Part shown: positions 8,782 to 15,995 of the stretch, in pieces | Layout: every line of letters starts with the position of its first letter | How positions within the stretch are numbered: the stretch's first letter is position 1 | Origin: Methanomicrobiales archaeon HGW-Methanomicrobiales-6 | GTDB lineage: Archaea; Halobacteriota; Methanomicrobia; Methanomicrobiales; Methanoculleaceae | DNA: 35,213 nt | Direction of reading: 5' to 3' | NCBI GenBank assembly: GCA_002839575.1 | Contig: PGYH01000007.1 | Span: forward strand, 1 to 35,213 | The notes under the pieces: generated by a model | What the model was told of the DNA's origin: nothing | Seen by the model: only the letters and a program-made list of their open reading frames with translations | Database searches by the model: none | Made by a program: the position numbers and the translations under genes

Positions 8782-9573
8782 ATGAACAGCGACCTGAAGG
8801 CGGCCGTCCTCGAACGGTGCCGGAGGATGGAGATCCCGCTCGTCGGGGTCGCGGGGACGGACCGGTGGGAGAACCCCCCGTTCCAACCCTGGATGCCGGA
8901 AGAGTTCTACCCGCAGTCGATCTTTCCCGAGGCCCGGTCGGTGATCGTCATCGGCCTCCCGGTCCACCTCCCGGTGCTCGAGACCTCCCCCTCCATCTAC
9001 TATCACGAACTCTATAAGACCATCAACACCCTGCTCGACCAGTACACCTACCGGCTCGCCTCCTTCCTCAACGACGAGGGCTACCCGTCGGTCTTCGTCC
9101 CGCGGGACGGCTACGGGAGCATCGAGGTGCTCCAGAAGAACCCTGTCGCCTTCTTCTCGCACCGTCACGCCGCCTTCCTCGCAGGGCTCGGGACTTTCGG
9201 CGTGAACAACACCCTCCTCACGCCGGAGTACGGCCCCCGGGTCAGGTTCGGCTCGGTCCTCACCGCTGCGGACCTCCCGCCCAATCCGCTGCTCGTGGAA
9301 GACCTCTGCACCCGGTGCATGCTCTGCGTCGACGCCTGTCCCGCGGGCGCGCTCGACGAGCGGGACTACCCCGAAGGTCTCACCGACAAGGCGGCCTGCG
9401 CAGCAAACAGCGCCGAACTCGCCCGGCATCACATCTCCCCCTGCGGGATCTGCATCAAAGTCTGCCCGGTTGGAGAGGACCGGCGGCACTACGGCCGGAG
9501 AACCCCTGCAGGGGACGGGGATCCGCGCTACCGGCGTGCCCGGGAGCACGTGCAAAAGTTCGGCGGGCTGTAA
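8782..9573 (+). CDS. epoxyqueuosine reductase (QueG)-like 4Fe-4S protein
   Basis: The 263-residue protein has an N-terminal QueG-like domain with RSVIVIGLPV (about 52-61) and the conserved GLGTFGVNNTLLTPEYGPRV loop (about 135-153). A ferredoxin-like domain follows, with Cys176, 179, 182 and 186 (CTRCMLCVDACP) and Cys206, 221, 224 and 228 (CGICIKVCP), enough for two 4Fe-4S clusters. QueG itself reduces epoxyqueuosine in tRNA with cobalamin. Archaea make archaeosine rather than queuosine, so this homologue may reduce something else or may activate a corrinoid protein. It is shorter than bacterial QueG (about 350-380 residues), lacking the C-terminal HEAT-like part. The gene is monocistronic, with a stem-loop at its stop codon. 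Confidence 0.75.
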   Translation: MNSDLKAAVLERCRRMEIPLVGVAGTDRWENPPFQPWMPEEFYPQSIFPEARSVIVIGLPVHLPVLETSPSIYYHELYKTINTLLDQYTYRLASFLNDEGYPSVFVPRDGYGSIEVLQKNPVAFFSHRHAAFLAGLGTFGVNNTLLTPEYGPRVRFGSVLTAADLPPNPLLVEDLCTRCMLCVDACPAGALDERDYPEGLTDKAACAANSAELARHHISPCGICIKVCPVGEDRRHYGRRTPAGDGDPRYRRAREHVQKFGGL

Positions 9574-9603
9574 GCCCGCCAAAAAAGGATTATTCTTTTC
9601 TTA
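9562..9603. terminator. stem-loop with T-rich tail between convergent genes
   Basis: GGCGGGCT at 9562-9569 and AGCCCGCC at 9573-9580 are perfect inverted repeats with a 3-base loop, and the stop codon TAA lies inside. Six A and then TTCTTTTCTTA follow, so the element could end transcription of the + strand gene. The minus-strand gene ends at 9590, beyond the stem. Confidence 0.6.
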
Positions 9604-10279
9604 CTTTACCCATCAACTGGTCCATCATCTCCGGTGCCCGGTCGCGCAGGCCGAGCCCGACGATGATGGCGATCGCCGCACCGAGGCCGAGCCCGACTCC
9701 CCATGCGATCGGGACGACGAAGACATAGATGATCGAGAGGTCGAGCATGAGCTGCTGGAGCGCGAGGATGGCGACGACGAAGTAAAGGAACGCCCGTAGC
9801 AGCATCGTGATCAGCCCGAAGCCCTGGATGCTCTGCACCTCCCCCATGTTCTGGAGGATGTCTATCAGCCAGTCGATCAGGATGAATCCGGCGACCAGGA
9901 TGATGAGGAACGCGACGACGTTCGGGATGTATGCCACGATGGCCGCGACCGCCGTCGTCAGGGCAGGGATCTGCAGGACGCTGACCGCTGTGAGGATTGC
10001 GATGAGGTAGATGAACCAGCGGACGATGAAGTCGAAAAGGCGGCTTATGTTCATCGTGGAACGTTCGATCTGCTGGCCGACTGATGTCTTCCGAAGCGCG
10101 TCGTCGACGCCGATTCTGTCGAGGACTTCGGAAACAACTCTTCCAAGGATACGCCCGAGGATCCAGCCGATGATGAGGATGACGATCGCTGCAATGAGGT
10201 TTGGCAGAAACAAAATGACATTGCGAGCCAGTTCTTCAACAGGCTCAAACACCTGAGCCGAGAGGTCTCCATTTGTCAC
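9590..10279 (-). CDS. mechanosensitive channel-like membrane protein
   Basis: The 229-residue protein has an N-terminal membrane helix (LPNLIAAIVILIIGWILGRI, about 26-45) of the conserved-TM-helix type, an amphipathic stretch with the motif RIGVDDALRK, and three or four more membrane segments ending in the Gly/Ala-rich GLGLGAAIAIIVGLGLRDRA. This pattern is typical of archaeal MscS-related or 'conserved TM helix' proteins that lack the full MscS cytoplasmic cage. The start is GTG at 10279, with GGTGAT 4-10 bases upstream and a TATA box near 10312-10323, so the promoter, ribosome site and start agree. A role in osmotic adaptation is inferred, not shown. Confidence 0.78.
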   Translation of the reverse strand: MTNGDLSAQVFEPVEELARNVILFLPNLIAAIVILIIGWILGRILGRVVSEVLDRIGVDDALRKTSVGQQIERSTMNISRLFDFIVRWFIYLIAILTAVSVLQIPALTTAVAAIVAYIPNVVAFLIILVAGFILIDWLIDILQNMGEVQSIQGFGLITMLLRAFLYFVVAILALQQLMLDLSIIYVFVVPIAWGVGLGLGAAIAIIVGLGLRDRAPEMMDQLMGKVRKE

Positions 10280-10482
10280 GGTATATCACCGGGGGAAGGA
10301 TATGGTCCGTACTATATAAACCTTGATGTTCCCGCCACCCGGGGAGCGCGGGGAGACCGCTGCCGGGGGAGTGCGAGCACGAGCGAGTTTGAGCTCCCCA
10401 AAGTGCACCGGACAGGAACTTGAAAACCTGGAACGTTTCGAAAGACGACTTCTCAGAAAGAGGGCGAGGGGCGGTGGAGAGG
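10280..10482. other. 203-base intergenic region with promoter and GC-rich stretch
   Basis: This region lies between the start of the mechanosensitive-like gene (leftward) and the 3' end of the RND exporter gene (also leftward). It holds the TATA box at 10312-10323. GGGGAG at about 10339-10344 faces GAGCTCCCC near 10391-10399, which could form a stem. No gene is seen. Confidence 0.4.
10312..10323 (-). promoter_or_regulatory. TATA box for the mechanosensitive-like gene
   Basis: On the minus strand GGTTTATATAGT is centred about 37 bases before the GTG at 10279. This gives a transcript start near 10290 with a leader of about 11 bases that contains GGTGAT. Confidence 0.6.
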
Positions 10483-12741
10483 TTACTCCGGGACCCCGGC
10501 CGCCGCTACGACCCGGGAACGCCCGGTATAGCGGTACATCAGGGCAAGGATCGCCGGCATGACGACGATTGCGCCCACGAGCGAGAACCCTACCGATATG
10601 ACCGTCACGATCCCGAAGTTGCTGATGATGTTGAAGGTCGAGAAGGTGAGTGCCGAGAACCCGAAGACCGTCGTCAGCCCGGAGACCGTGATGGCCGTCC
10701 CGATCTTCTGCACGGCGGTCTGGATGGCGTCGAGGAACTCCGTGCCCCTGGCGAGTTCCTCCTCGCATCGCTCCATGATCAGGATGGTATACTCGGACGC
10801 GACGCCGATCGTCATCGACCCGAGGACGGCGGTCAGCGGCGTGTAGTCGAGACCGAGGAGGTACATGATCGCGCCGTTCCAGCCCACGATGAAGACGATC
10901 GGGATGACCGGCGAGACGGCACCGAATTTCCGGTAGACGAGAACCAGGAAGCCGAGGATGAAGGCAAACCCGAGCACGGTCATATACACCCTGGACTCGC
11001 TGATGTCGTCCATGACGGCGGCAAACATCTCCATCTGACCGGTGACCTTCACCGTCACGCCGGCCGGGGGGTTGTTCCACGCAACGTCGCTCTGTATCCT
11101 CCCGACGAGGTCACGTGCGGCACTCATCTCCATGTCGACCGTCGAGAACTCAAGCACTGCCTCCAGATTCCCGTTGAGGTATCGGGAGAGCGTCTCCTCC
11201 GGGATCCGGGCAGTAACATTGTCGACCGCCCTCTCGGTCGAGGGGAGCACGCCGCCGTTGTACTCCCTGATCAGGGTCGCGACACTCGTCACCCCGGTTA
11301 TCTTGTCGTTATGCTCCTGCTCGTAGGCCCCCAGCTGATCTATCCAGGCAAGTGTCTCCGGGGAGAGGACGTCGTCCGCGAGCACGACGACCGGGATGGT
11401 GCTCGTCGAACCCATGACCCGGGTAAGTTTCTCGAGGGAGCGAAGGGCGGGCATATCGTCGGGGACGAAGGTTTTCTCGTCCGCACTGACGGGCACGCTC
11501 TGGTCGAGGTAAAAGCCCCCTGCCGCGACCGTCGCAAAGATCAGGATGACCGGGATCGGGTATTTCGCGACGGTGTAGGCGAGCCTGCCGAGGAGGCGGT
11601 CGTAACGCTCGATGAGAGATTCCCCGCCCGCCGGTTCGGATCCGACGGCTGCGGCCTCCTTCCTCGGCCGGTAGCGGGTGACGATCGCAAAGACCGGGAC
11701 GATGATGAGCGCCGCGACATAGCAGGAGACAACCCCGATGGTGCAGACCATCCCGAAGTCGGCCACCATCGGCACCGGGGCAAAGAACATCGCGATGAAC
11801 CCGAGCGCCGTCGCCGACATCGCGATCAGGATCGACGGCCCCATCTGCGTGACGGTGGCCCATACGGCCTCCGGGATCGTGCCGTGCCGGATCTCCTCGT
11901 CGAACCGGGCATGGAGCTGGATCGCGTAGTCGATCCCGATCCCGATCAGCACCGGGAACGCCCCGACCACCACCATGCTGATGGGAATACCGAAGAGACC
12001 CATGAACCCGAAGGTCATGATCAGCCCGACGGCCACGATCCCGACCGGGAGCAGGCGGTAGCGGACGTGGGAGAAGAGGAACGTCACCGCGAGAACCATC
12101 AGGACCATGGCCACCAGGATCAGCATGCCCGTCTCGGATCCCATCGCCTCGCCCATCTCCAGCGAGAACGCAGGGTTGCCGGATACCGTGACCGTGAGCC
12201 CTGGCGGGGGCTCCGATATGCCGACGATGGTCTTGATGTTCCCGACAACCTGCTGTTGCGCCTCCATGGTGACGCCGGGCTCAAGGGCGATGACGCTGAT
12301 CGTCATCAGGTCCGAGGGGAGCATCCTCTCGACCATTTCGGGGGGAGCCTGAGCGATGATCGCGTCGATCTCCGCCGTGGACGACGGCAGGGTGCCGCCG
12401 TTCGCCTGTTTCAAGAGGTCGACGACGCCGGAGACCTCGTCGACGTAGCGTTCGTTCCTGAGGTCTTCCTGGAGATGGTCGATGTACCTGAGAATCTCGG
12501 TACTCCTGACGCTATCCGTCTCGTAGATGAGCATGATTGCGTCGGAGCCGTAGGTCTCCATATAGTGGTCGAGCATCGCGCCGCGGGGTGTGCTCTTGTC
12601 GAGGTAGGCGTCGTCGCTGGTCTCCATCGAGACCATCGAGAGCCCGAAGCATGCCAGGATGAATATGGCCGCGGCAACCCCGGCGACGGTCCAGGTATGG
12701 TTGTTAATGGCGGCAGCGAGCCACTCATAGGGATTTTTCAT
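10483..12741 (-). CDS. RND-superfamily exporter, archaeal HAE3/MMPL type
   Basis: The 752-residue protein shows the internal duplication of RND permeases, each half having one membrane helix, a large extracytoplasmic loop and five to six membrane helices. The first half has AAAIFILACFGLSMVSMETSDD (helix 1) and the transport motif GIGIDYAIQLHARF (about 267-280). The second repeats it as ASEYTILIMERCEEELARG. Acidic residues in the membrane motifs are the proton-relay candidates. Length fits archaeal HAE3-type exporters proposed to move lipids or hydrophobic compounds. The ATG at 12741 overlaps the stop codon of the upstream small gene (ATGA), so the two are cotranscribed. The substrate is unknown. 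Confidence 0.9.
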   Translation of the reverse strand: MKNPYEWLAAAINNHTWTVAGVAAAIFILACFGLSMVSMETSDDAYLDKSTPRGAMLDHYMETYGSDAIMLIYETDSVRSTEILRYIDHLQEDLRNERYVDEVSGVVDLLKQANGGTLPSSTAEIDAIIAQAPPEMVERMLPSDLMTISVIALEPGVTMEAQQQVVGNIKTIVGISEPPPGLTVTVSGNPAFSLEMGEAMGSETGMLILVAMVLMVLAVTFLFSHVRYRLLPVGIVAVGLIMTFGFMGLFGIPISMVVVGAFPVLIGIGIDYAIQLHARFDEEIRHGTIPEAVWATVTQMGPSILIAMSATALGFIAMFFAPVPMVADFGMVCTIGVVSCYVAALIIVPVFAIVTRYRPRKEAAAVGSEPAGGESLIERYDRLLGRLAYTVAKYPIPVILIFATVAAGGFYLDQSVPVSADEKTFVPDDMPALRSLEKLTRVMGSTSTIPVVVLADDVLSPETLAWIDQLGAYEQEHNDKITGVTSVATLIREYNGGVLPSTERAVDNVTARIPEETLSRYLNGNLEAVLEFSTVDMEMSAARDLVGRIQSDVAWNNPPAGVTVKVTGQMEMFAAVMDDISESRVYMTVLGFAFILGFLVLVYRKFGAVSPVIPIVFIVGWNGAIMYLLGLDYTPLTAVLGSMTIGVASEYTILIMERCEEELARGTEFLDAIQTAVQKIGTAITVSGLTTVFGFSALTFSTFNIISNFGIVTVISVGFSLVGAIVVMPAILALMYRYTGRSRVVAAAGVPE

Positions 12742-13157
12742 GCGTGCTCCTCCGCCGCCTTTTCCCCGTACTCGCCGATGATCGCCATGGTCACCGCGTG
12801 AGCAATCTCGCTGTCGCTTCTTCCGGCGGGCTCAATCCCGTACTCCTCCGCTGTGCGCCGGAGTCTTGCGGGGTCGAGGACCCGGTAGCCGCTGCCCGCT
12901 TCTGCGGATTTTGTCGTTTCGGTGAGGACGGACGAGAGCAGGGATGCCGTGCCCTCCTCGTCCATGGCGAGACGGTGGAGCAGGGCCACGGCTCGCTGGT
13001 AGTCTGCCGGGGGGAGGAATCCGGCTTCGATCCAGATCTGGCCGGTCTCTTCAAAGAAAAGTTCTTTGTAGAGTGCTTTGCGGTGGGCCGGTCTCCGGCA
13101 CCGGGTTTCTTCGGAACCCCGGCGAGACCCGATGTTGCAGGTGGTTGCGCAGTTCAC
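12738..13157 (-). CDS. uncharacterised 139-residue protein upstream of the RND exporter
   Basis: The frame ends in an ATGA overlap with the exporter gene. The preferred start is GTG at 13157: GAGGAC sits about 5-7 bases upstream, and a TATA-like GATATAGG lies near 13243-13250. The first 20 residues hold two Cys (NCATTCNIG). The rest is helical: ETGQIWIEAGFLPP, then LLHRLAMDEEGTASLL, then GYRVLDPARLRRTAEEYG and GRSDSEIAHAVTM. The last two segments remind of the helical part of Ni-Fe-S CO dehydrogenase (CooS), where a 'Y-I-D-L-A-GI-GR-EIA' pattern occurs. The resemblance is weak and there are no cluster ligands, so this is no CODH. Its role may be to regulate or assist the exporter. Confidence 0.55.
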   Translation of the reverse strand: MNCATTCNIGSRRGSEETRCRRPAHRKALYKELFFEETGQIWIEAGFLPPADYQRAVALLHRLAMDEEGTASLLSSVLTETTKSAEAGSGYRVLDPARLRRTAEEYGIEPAGRSDSEIAHAVTMAIIGEYGEKAAEEHA

Positions 13158-13339
13158 GTCTGTCCTCGTTATAAGTGGCTCATCTGATGAGGGTAGTATT
13201 TTCAAGGGACAGGATATGAACCTGCTGCAACCCGGGCGGGGACCTATATCGGACTCTGCTTCCCCGGTGTGATTCCCTGCAGCCGGTTCACGTGTGCTTC
13301 CCATACAGTACTCTGGAATACCCGGGGATTTAATGTTCT

Positions 13340-13355
13340 CCCGTACATGTACGGG
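13340..13355. promoter_or_regulatory. perfect 16-bp palindrome, operator candidate
   Basis: CCCGTACATGTACGGG reads the same on both strands. It lies between a TATA-like TTTAAT (13329-13334) and the ATG at 13386, around the expected transcription start near 13357. A dimeric regulator bound here would block transcription. The HTH gene just downstream makes autoregulation the first guess. Confidence 0.55.
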
Positions 13356-13385
13356 GTTAATAGGGGGCGGCGTCCCACACGGTGT

Positions 13386-14066
13386 ATGCGCAAGATGATC
13401 CTCGAGGTCCGTCCGAAGGATCCGCTGATGGGCATGCCCGCCGATGCTCCCGATCTCAACCGGGCGGTGAAAGAGTTCCTGGACAGGGTCGAATCTGTAA
13501 AGATGATCGAGTTCCTCAAAGTGGACTTCAGCTGTGGAGAGGAGACGGTGGTTGCCGAGATTACGGTGAAAGAGGGATACACCGCGAGCGACCTTGAGCT
13601 CCCGGAAATTCTCGGTTCTCTTGAGGTGCTCAAGGCCGACGGCCGGACGTATACCTGCTTTCTACGATGCGTCGTCCGGGACGAGTTCCTGCTGGAGAAG
13701 ATGCGCGAGTTCGACATGGACGTCATCTGGACATCACCCCTGTACAAGTCCCGCGACCTGCATGTCTACGCCTGCATCGGCGATGCCGAGGACCTGAACA
13801 AAGTCCTCCGCCTCATGTCCACCTACGGCGAGGTCCAGAACGTCATCTTCGAGGAGGCAACCTTTTCCAACGACCCGCTCTCGGGGCTCACCCGGAGGCA
13901 GAGAGATCTTTTGCTCGCGGCAAAACAGTACGGCTACTACGAGTATCCCCGCAGGATCAACAGCCAGCAGCTGGCGGAGAAGGTGGGCATCAGCAAAGCC
14001 ACCGCGATCGAGCACCTGCGAAAGGCAGAAGCACGGCTCATCTCCACGCTCCTTGCCGGCTACTGA
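13386..14066 (+). CDS. HTH_10 (bacterio-opsin activator-type) transcription regulator
   Basis: The 226-residue protein has a two-part N-terminal sensor-like region (about 1-160) with alternating strands and helices, including DEFLLEKMREFDMDVIWTSP and VYACIGDAEDLNKVLRLM. It ends in a helix-turn-helix beginning at LTRRQRDLLLAAKQYGYYEYPR (about 170) and INSQQLAEKVGISKATAIEHLRKAEARL, the hallmark of the HTH_10/Bat family widespread in archaea. The family usually activates genes in response to a small signal. The start is the ATG at 13386, with another at 13395. It is divergent from the RND-associated gene, so it may control that operon through the palindrome in the shared region. A stem-loop follows the stop. 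Confidence 0.82.
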   Translation: MRKMILEVRPKDPLMGMPADAPDLNRAVKEFLDRVESVKMIEFLKVDFSCGEETVVAEITVKEGYTASDLELPEILGSLEVLKADGRTYTCFLRCVVRDEFLLEKMREFDMDVIWTSPLYKSRDLHVYACIGDAEDLNKVLRLMSTYGEVQNVIFEEATFSNDPLSGLTRRQRDLLLAAKQYGYYEYPRRINSQQLAEKVGISKATAIEHLRKAEARLISTLLAGY

Positions 14067-14100
14067 CGGCAGGAGCCATCCGTTGCCGGAGAGGTGTACC

Positions 14101-14134
14101 GGGCGGCTGGCCGGTCCCGTCCGGCCCAGCCGCC
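14101..14134 (+). terminator. GC-rich hairpin after the HTH_10 gene
   Basis: GGCGGCTGGCCGG and CCGGCCCAGCCGCC form an almost perfect inverted repeat with a one-base bulge and a 6-base loop. It lies 35 bases after the stop codon. There is no T tract, so it may stabilise the mRNA end rather than terminate transcription by itself. Confidence 0.4.
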
Positions 14135-14139
14135 GGATA

Positions 14140-14177
14140 CGTTACAGGACATGCTGATCGTTACAGGACATGCTGAT
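14140..14177. repeat. exact 19-bp tandem duplication
   Basis: CGTTACAGGACATGCTGAT occurs twice, end to end, at 14140-14158 and 14159-14177. Unit length 19 means no frame is preserved. It is probably a recent slippage or repair event in noncoding DNA, though paired regulator sites are possible. Confidence 0.85.
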
Positions 14178-14446
14178 GATGGTTCTCCCGGCTTTCGGAG
14201 GGTGGATACATCTGAACATCTGGTTCTGGTGGTATCGCTCTTGCGTTCTGCTCTCGTTCGTCCTTGCCGGGGCAGCCTTCCTCGAAGGTGGGTATGTCCG
14301 GCCCGGCGTTCCAGCCTGCGGCGTACGCCTGGCCTCTGGCGGGCGGCTGCTCCGGTGGACAGTCTTGCGAGAGATGAGTTCTCTCTCGCCGGTATATCCG
14401 TCTCTTTCCGGAAACCATAAGAGTGTTGCAACTCAATAGAGGTGCA

Positions 14447-15199
14447 ATGGTTGCCGAAATAGTTCCCGGACTCCGCACTCTCGGGATGAACGAGTACGAA
14501 GCAAGCGTCTACTCCACGCTCGTCGGGCTGCAGAAGGCGACCGCGCGGGACATCCACGAGGTGAGCGGAGTACCCCGGGGACGGATCTACGAGATCTTAA
14601 ACGACCTGGCCCGCCGGGGTTTCATCGCGGTTGAGGAAGGATCTCCCACCTCCTACTACGTGCTCGACATCGACGTTGCCTTCGACCGGCTCAAAGACGA
14701 CTACATCCGGTCCCTCGAAAAGACCCGCGAGGCGTTAAAGAGCCTCTCGGTCAAACCGCGTCTCCCTCCCGATTCGTTCTTCATCCTCAGGAGCGGCTGG
14801 GCGATCGAGAACCATCTCTCCTCGCTCTTCCGCCGGGTAAAGAAGAGCATGGTGATCCTCTGCTACGATCCGGCGTTTCTCCGGAAGCACTATGCGGCCA
14901 TCAAACCGCTCAAGCGCAAGATCGACCTCTACGTGGTCGTACGGAAGAAGGAAGATTATGTCGACATCCGGCTTCCGATCTATGAGGCCAGGGGTGCCGT
15001 GCTCGAACTCCTCGAGACCCCGGCGGTGAACGAGTCCGCAATGGGCTTGAGGAAGGATGAGTGCTCCATACTGGTCGACGGCCGTGACTTCTTCGTCATC
15101 GCCACCGCGGGATCCGGGCGGCACGCGGTGATCGGCTCGGATATGCCGCTCATCGGTTACATGCAGAAGACGATCGTCGAGCGGCTTAATGAGGCGTGA
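14447..15199 (+). CDS. TrmB-family transcription regulator
   Basis: The 250-residue protein begins with a winged helix-turn-helix of the TrmB type: LRTLGMNEYEASVYSTLVGL (about 9-28), TARDIHEVSGVPRGRIYEIL (about 33-52) and the wing RRGFIAVEEG. A helical linker (IRSLEKTREALKSL) and an alpha/beta C-terminal domain follow (about 100-250, including SMVILCYDPAFLRKHY). TrmB proteins control sugar transport and metabolism by binding sugars or related ligands; this C-terminal part looks like the PLD-like TrmB C domain (TrmB_2-type). GAGGTG ends 2 bases before the ATG. A cis target is not obvious. It does not appear to be cotranscribed with neighbours and could act on the sugar genes elsewhere in the window. 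Confidence 0.83.
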   Translation: MVAEIVPGLRTLGMNEYEASVYSTLVGLQKATARDIHEVSGVPRGRIYEILNDLARRGFIAVEEGSPTSYYVLDIDVAFDRLKDDYIRSLEKTREALKSLSVKPRLPPDSFFILRSGWAIENHLSSLFRRVKKSMVILCYDPAFLRKHYAAIKPLKRKIDLYVVVRKKEDYVDIRLPIYEARGAVLELLETPAVNESAMGLRKDECSILVDGRDFFVIATAGSGRHAVIGSDMPLIGYMQKTIVERLNEA

Positions 15200-15274
15200 G
15201 GGGGCGGCCGGTTGGGTCAGGGGGGCATGCCCTTCCTGGGTAACTTTCGGCGATCACCCGCCCTGCCTCCATGG

Positions 15275-15634
15275 TTAACTCTCGTTTTGCCTGTCGGGAG
15301 TGTGGACTGCCTTTAGCCGTTCCTTAAGTGTCGGGATGTCGGAATGCGCCGTTTCCCAGACAATCTCAAGACTGACGCCGAAATAGTGGTGGATAAGTTT
15401 GTCCCGCATTCCAGCGATGAAACGCCATGGAACTTCGGGATATCGTTCTTTGAACGGCTCCGGAAGGTTCTTCACCGCCTCTCCGAGGATCTCCAGGTTC
15501 CTCGTGACCGCATCCTGTGTCCTGGTATCGGCAAGAAACTCATCGTAGGTCATATCGGAGGTATACCGGAGGATGCGCTCGACGGCCTCGGCGATGTCGC
15601 CACAGAGAAGGCGGATGTCCGACCGTTCAGGCAT
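15275..15634 (-). CDS. hepT: HepT-like ribonuclease toxin (DUF86)
   Basis: The 119-residue all-helical protein carries the signature R-x4-H-x-Y in RDKLIHHYF (residues near 75-83), with [11 protein letters not shown] upstream, as in HepT/DUF86. HepT toxins of the type VII pair form a complex with the MntA nucleotidyltransferase, which modifies the toxin's Tyr with AMP to neutralise it. The gene overlaps the 3' end of the antitoxin gene by 8 bases and follows it in the same operon, the normal arrangement. The start [10 protein letters not shown] is the ATG at 15634. The key residues are intact, so it is probably functional. Confidence 0.88.
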   Translation of the reverse strand: MPERSDIRLLCGDIAEAVERILRYTSDMTYDEFLADTRTQDAVTRNLEILGEAVKNLPEPFKERYPEVPWRFIAGMRDKLIHHYFGVSLEIVWETAHSDIPTLKERLKAVHTPDRQNES

Positions 15635-15920
15635 ACGCGACCTCGGCGGTTACCTGCTCACGGATAAGCGGTTTAAGGGCGTCAGGCGTCACCAGGTCGA
15701 CGGGAGCGCCGAGGCGAAGCGAGAGATACTCTTCGAGTTCGACGAAGGTGAAGAACCCGATCGGCCGGGAGAACTCGACGAGGATGTCGATGTCGCTTGT
15801 CTCGGTCTGCTCGCCACGTGCGACCGAGCCGAAGATACCGATCCGGCTGACTGAGAACCGCGTGGAGAGCTCACTTTTAAGCCGTTGCAGAGTCGTGAAG
15901 ACTTCTTCCCGGGACGGCAT
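15627..15920 (-). CDS. mntA: MntA-like minimal nucleotidyltransferase antitoxin
   Basis: The 97-residue protein is a minimal nucleotidyltransferase with the core [22 protein letters not shown], then ten residues, then DxD, the metal- and ATP-binding motif. It is expected to AMPylate the partner HepT. A TATA-like CATTAATACC near 15944-15953 on the minus strand is about 26 bases before the ATG at 15920, so the transcript may be leaderless. It precedes and overlaps hepT. Such pairs stabilise DNA or abort phage infection; here it is chromosomal with no sign of other mobile genes nearby. Confidence 0.88.
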   Translation of the reverse strand: MPSREEVFTTLQRLKSELSTRFSVSRIGIFGSVARGEQTETSDIDILVEFSRPIGFFTFVELEEYLSLRLGAPVDLVTPDALKPLIREQVTAEVAYA

Positions 15921-15995
15921 GGTTACTGGTATTCTGTCGGAGAGGTATTAATGAGTTGCTGCAAGAGGAGTGGGCGGCCGGTCGCCGCCGCCTCC

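Larger units (their letters stand above)
14067..14446. other. 380-base intergenic region, no convincing gene
   Basis: The region holds the hairpin at 14101-14134 and the tandem duplication at 14140-14177. Frames that cross 14170-14440 encode low-complexity, Arg/Gly-rich or out-of-register sequence and are not called. A short inverted pair TTGCA/TGCAA (14426-14430 and 14443-14447) flanks the ribosome site of the TrmB-type gene and could be a control site. Confidence 0.4.

Noticed and set aside
10420-12801. Long + strand frame (793 codons) across the RND exporter gene.
   Set aside because: It is antisense to a clear RND permease, has Arg/Asp/His-rich low-complexity composition and no family motif; long shadows are expected in GC-rich DNA.
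14170-14439. 89-codon frame with a hydrophobic start between the two regulator genes.
   Set aside because: It begins in the tandem duplication, has no ribosome site and its second half has no protein-like pattern.
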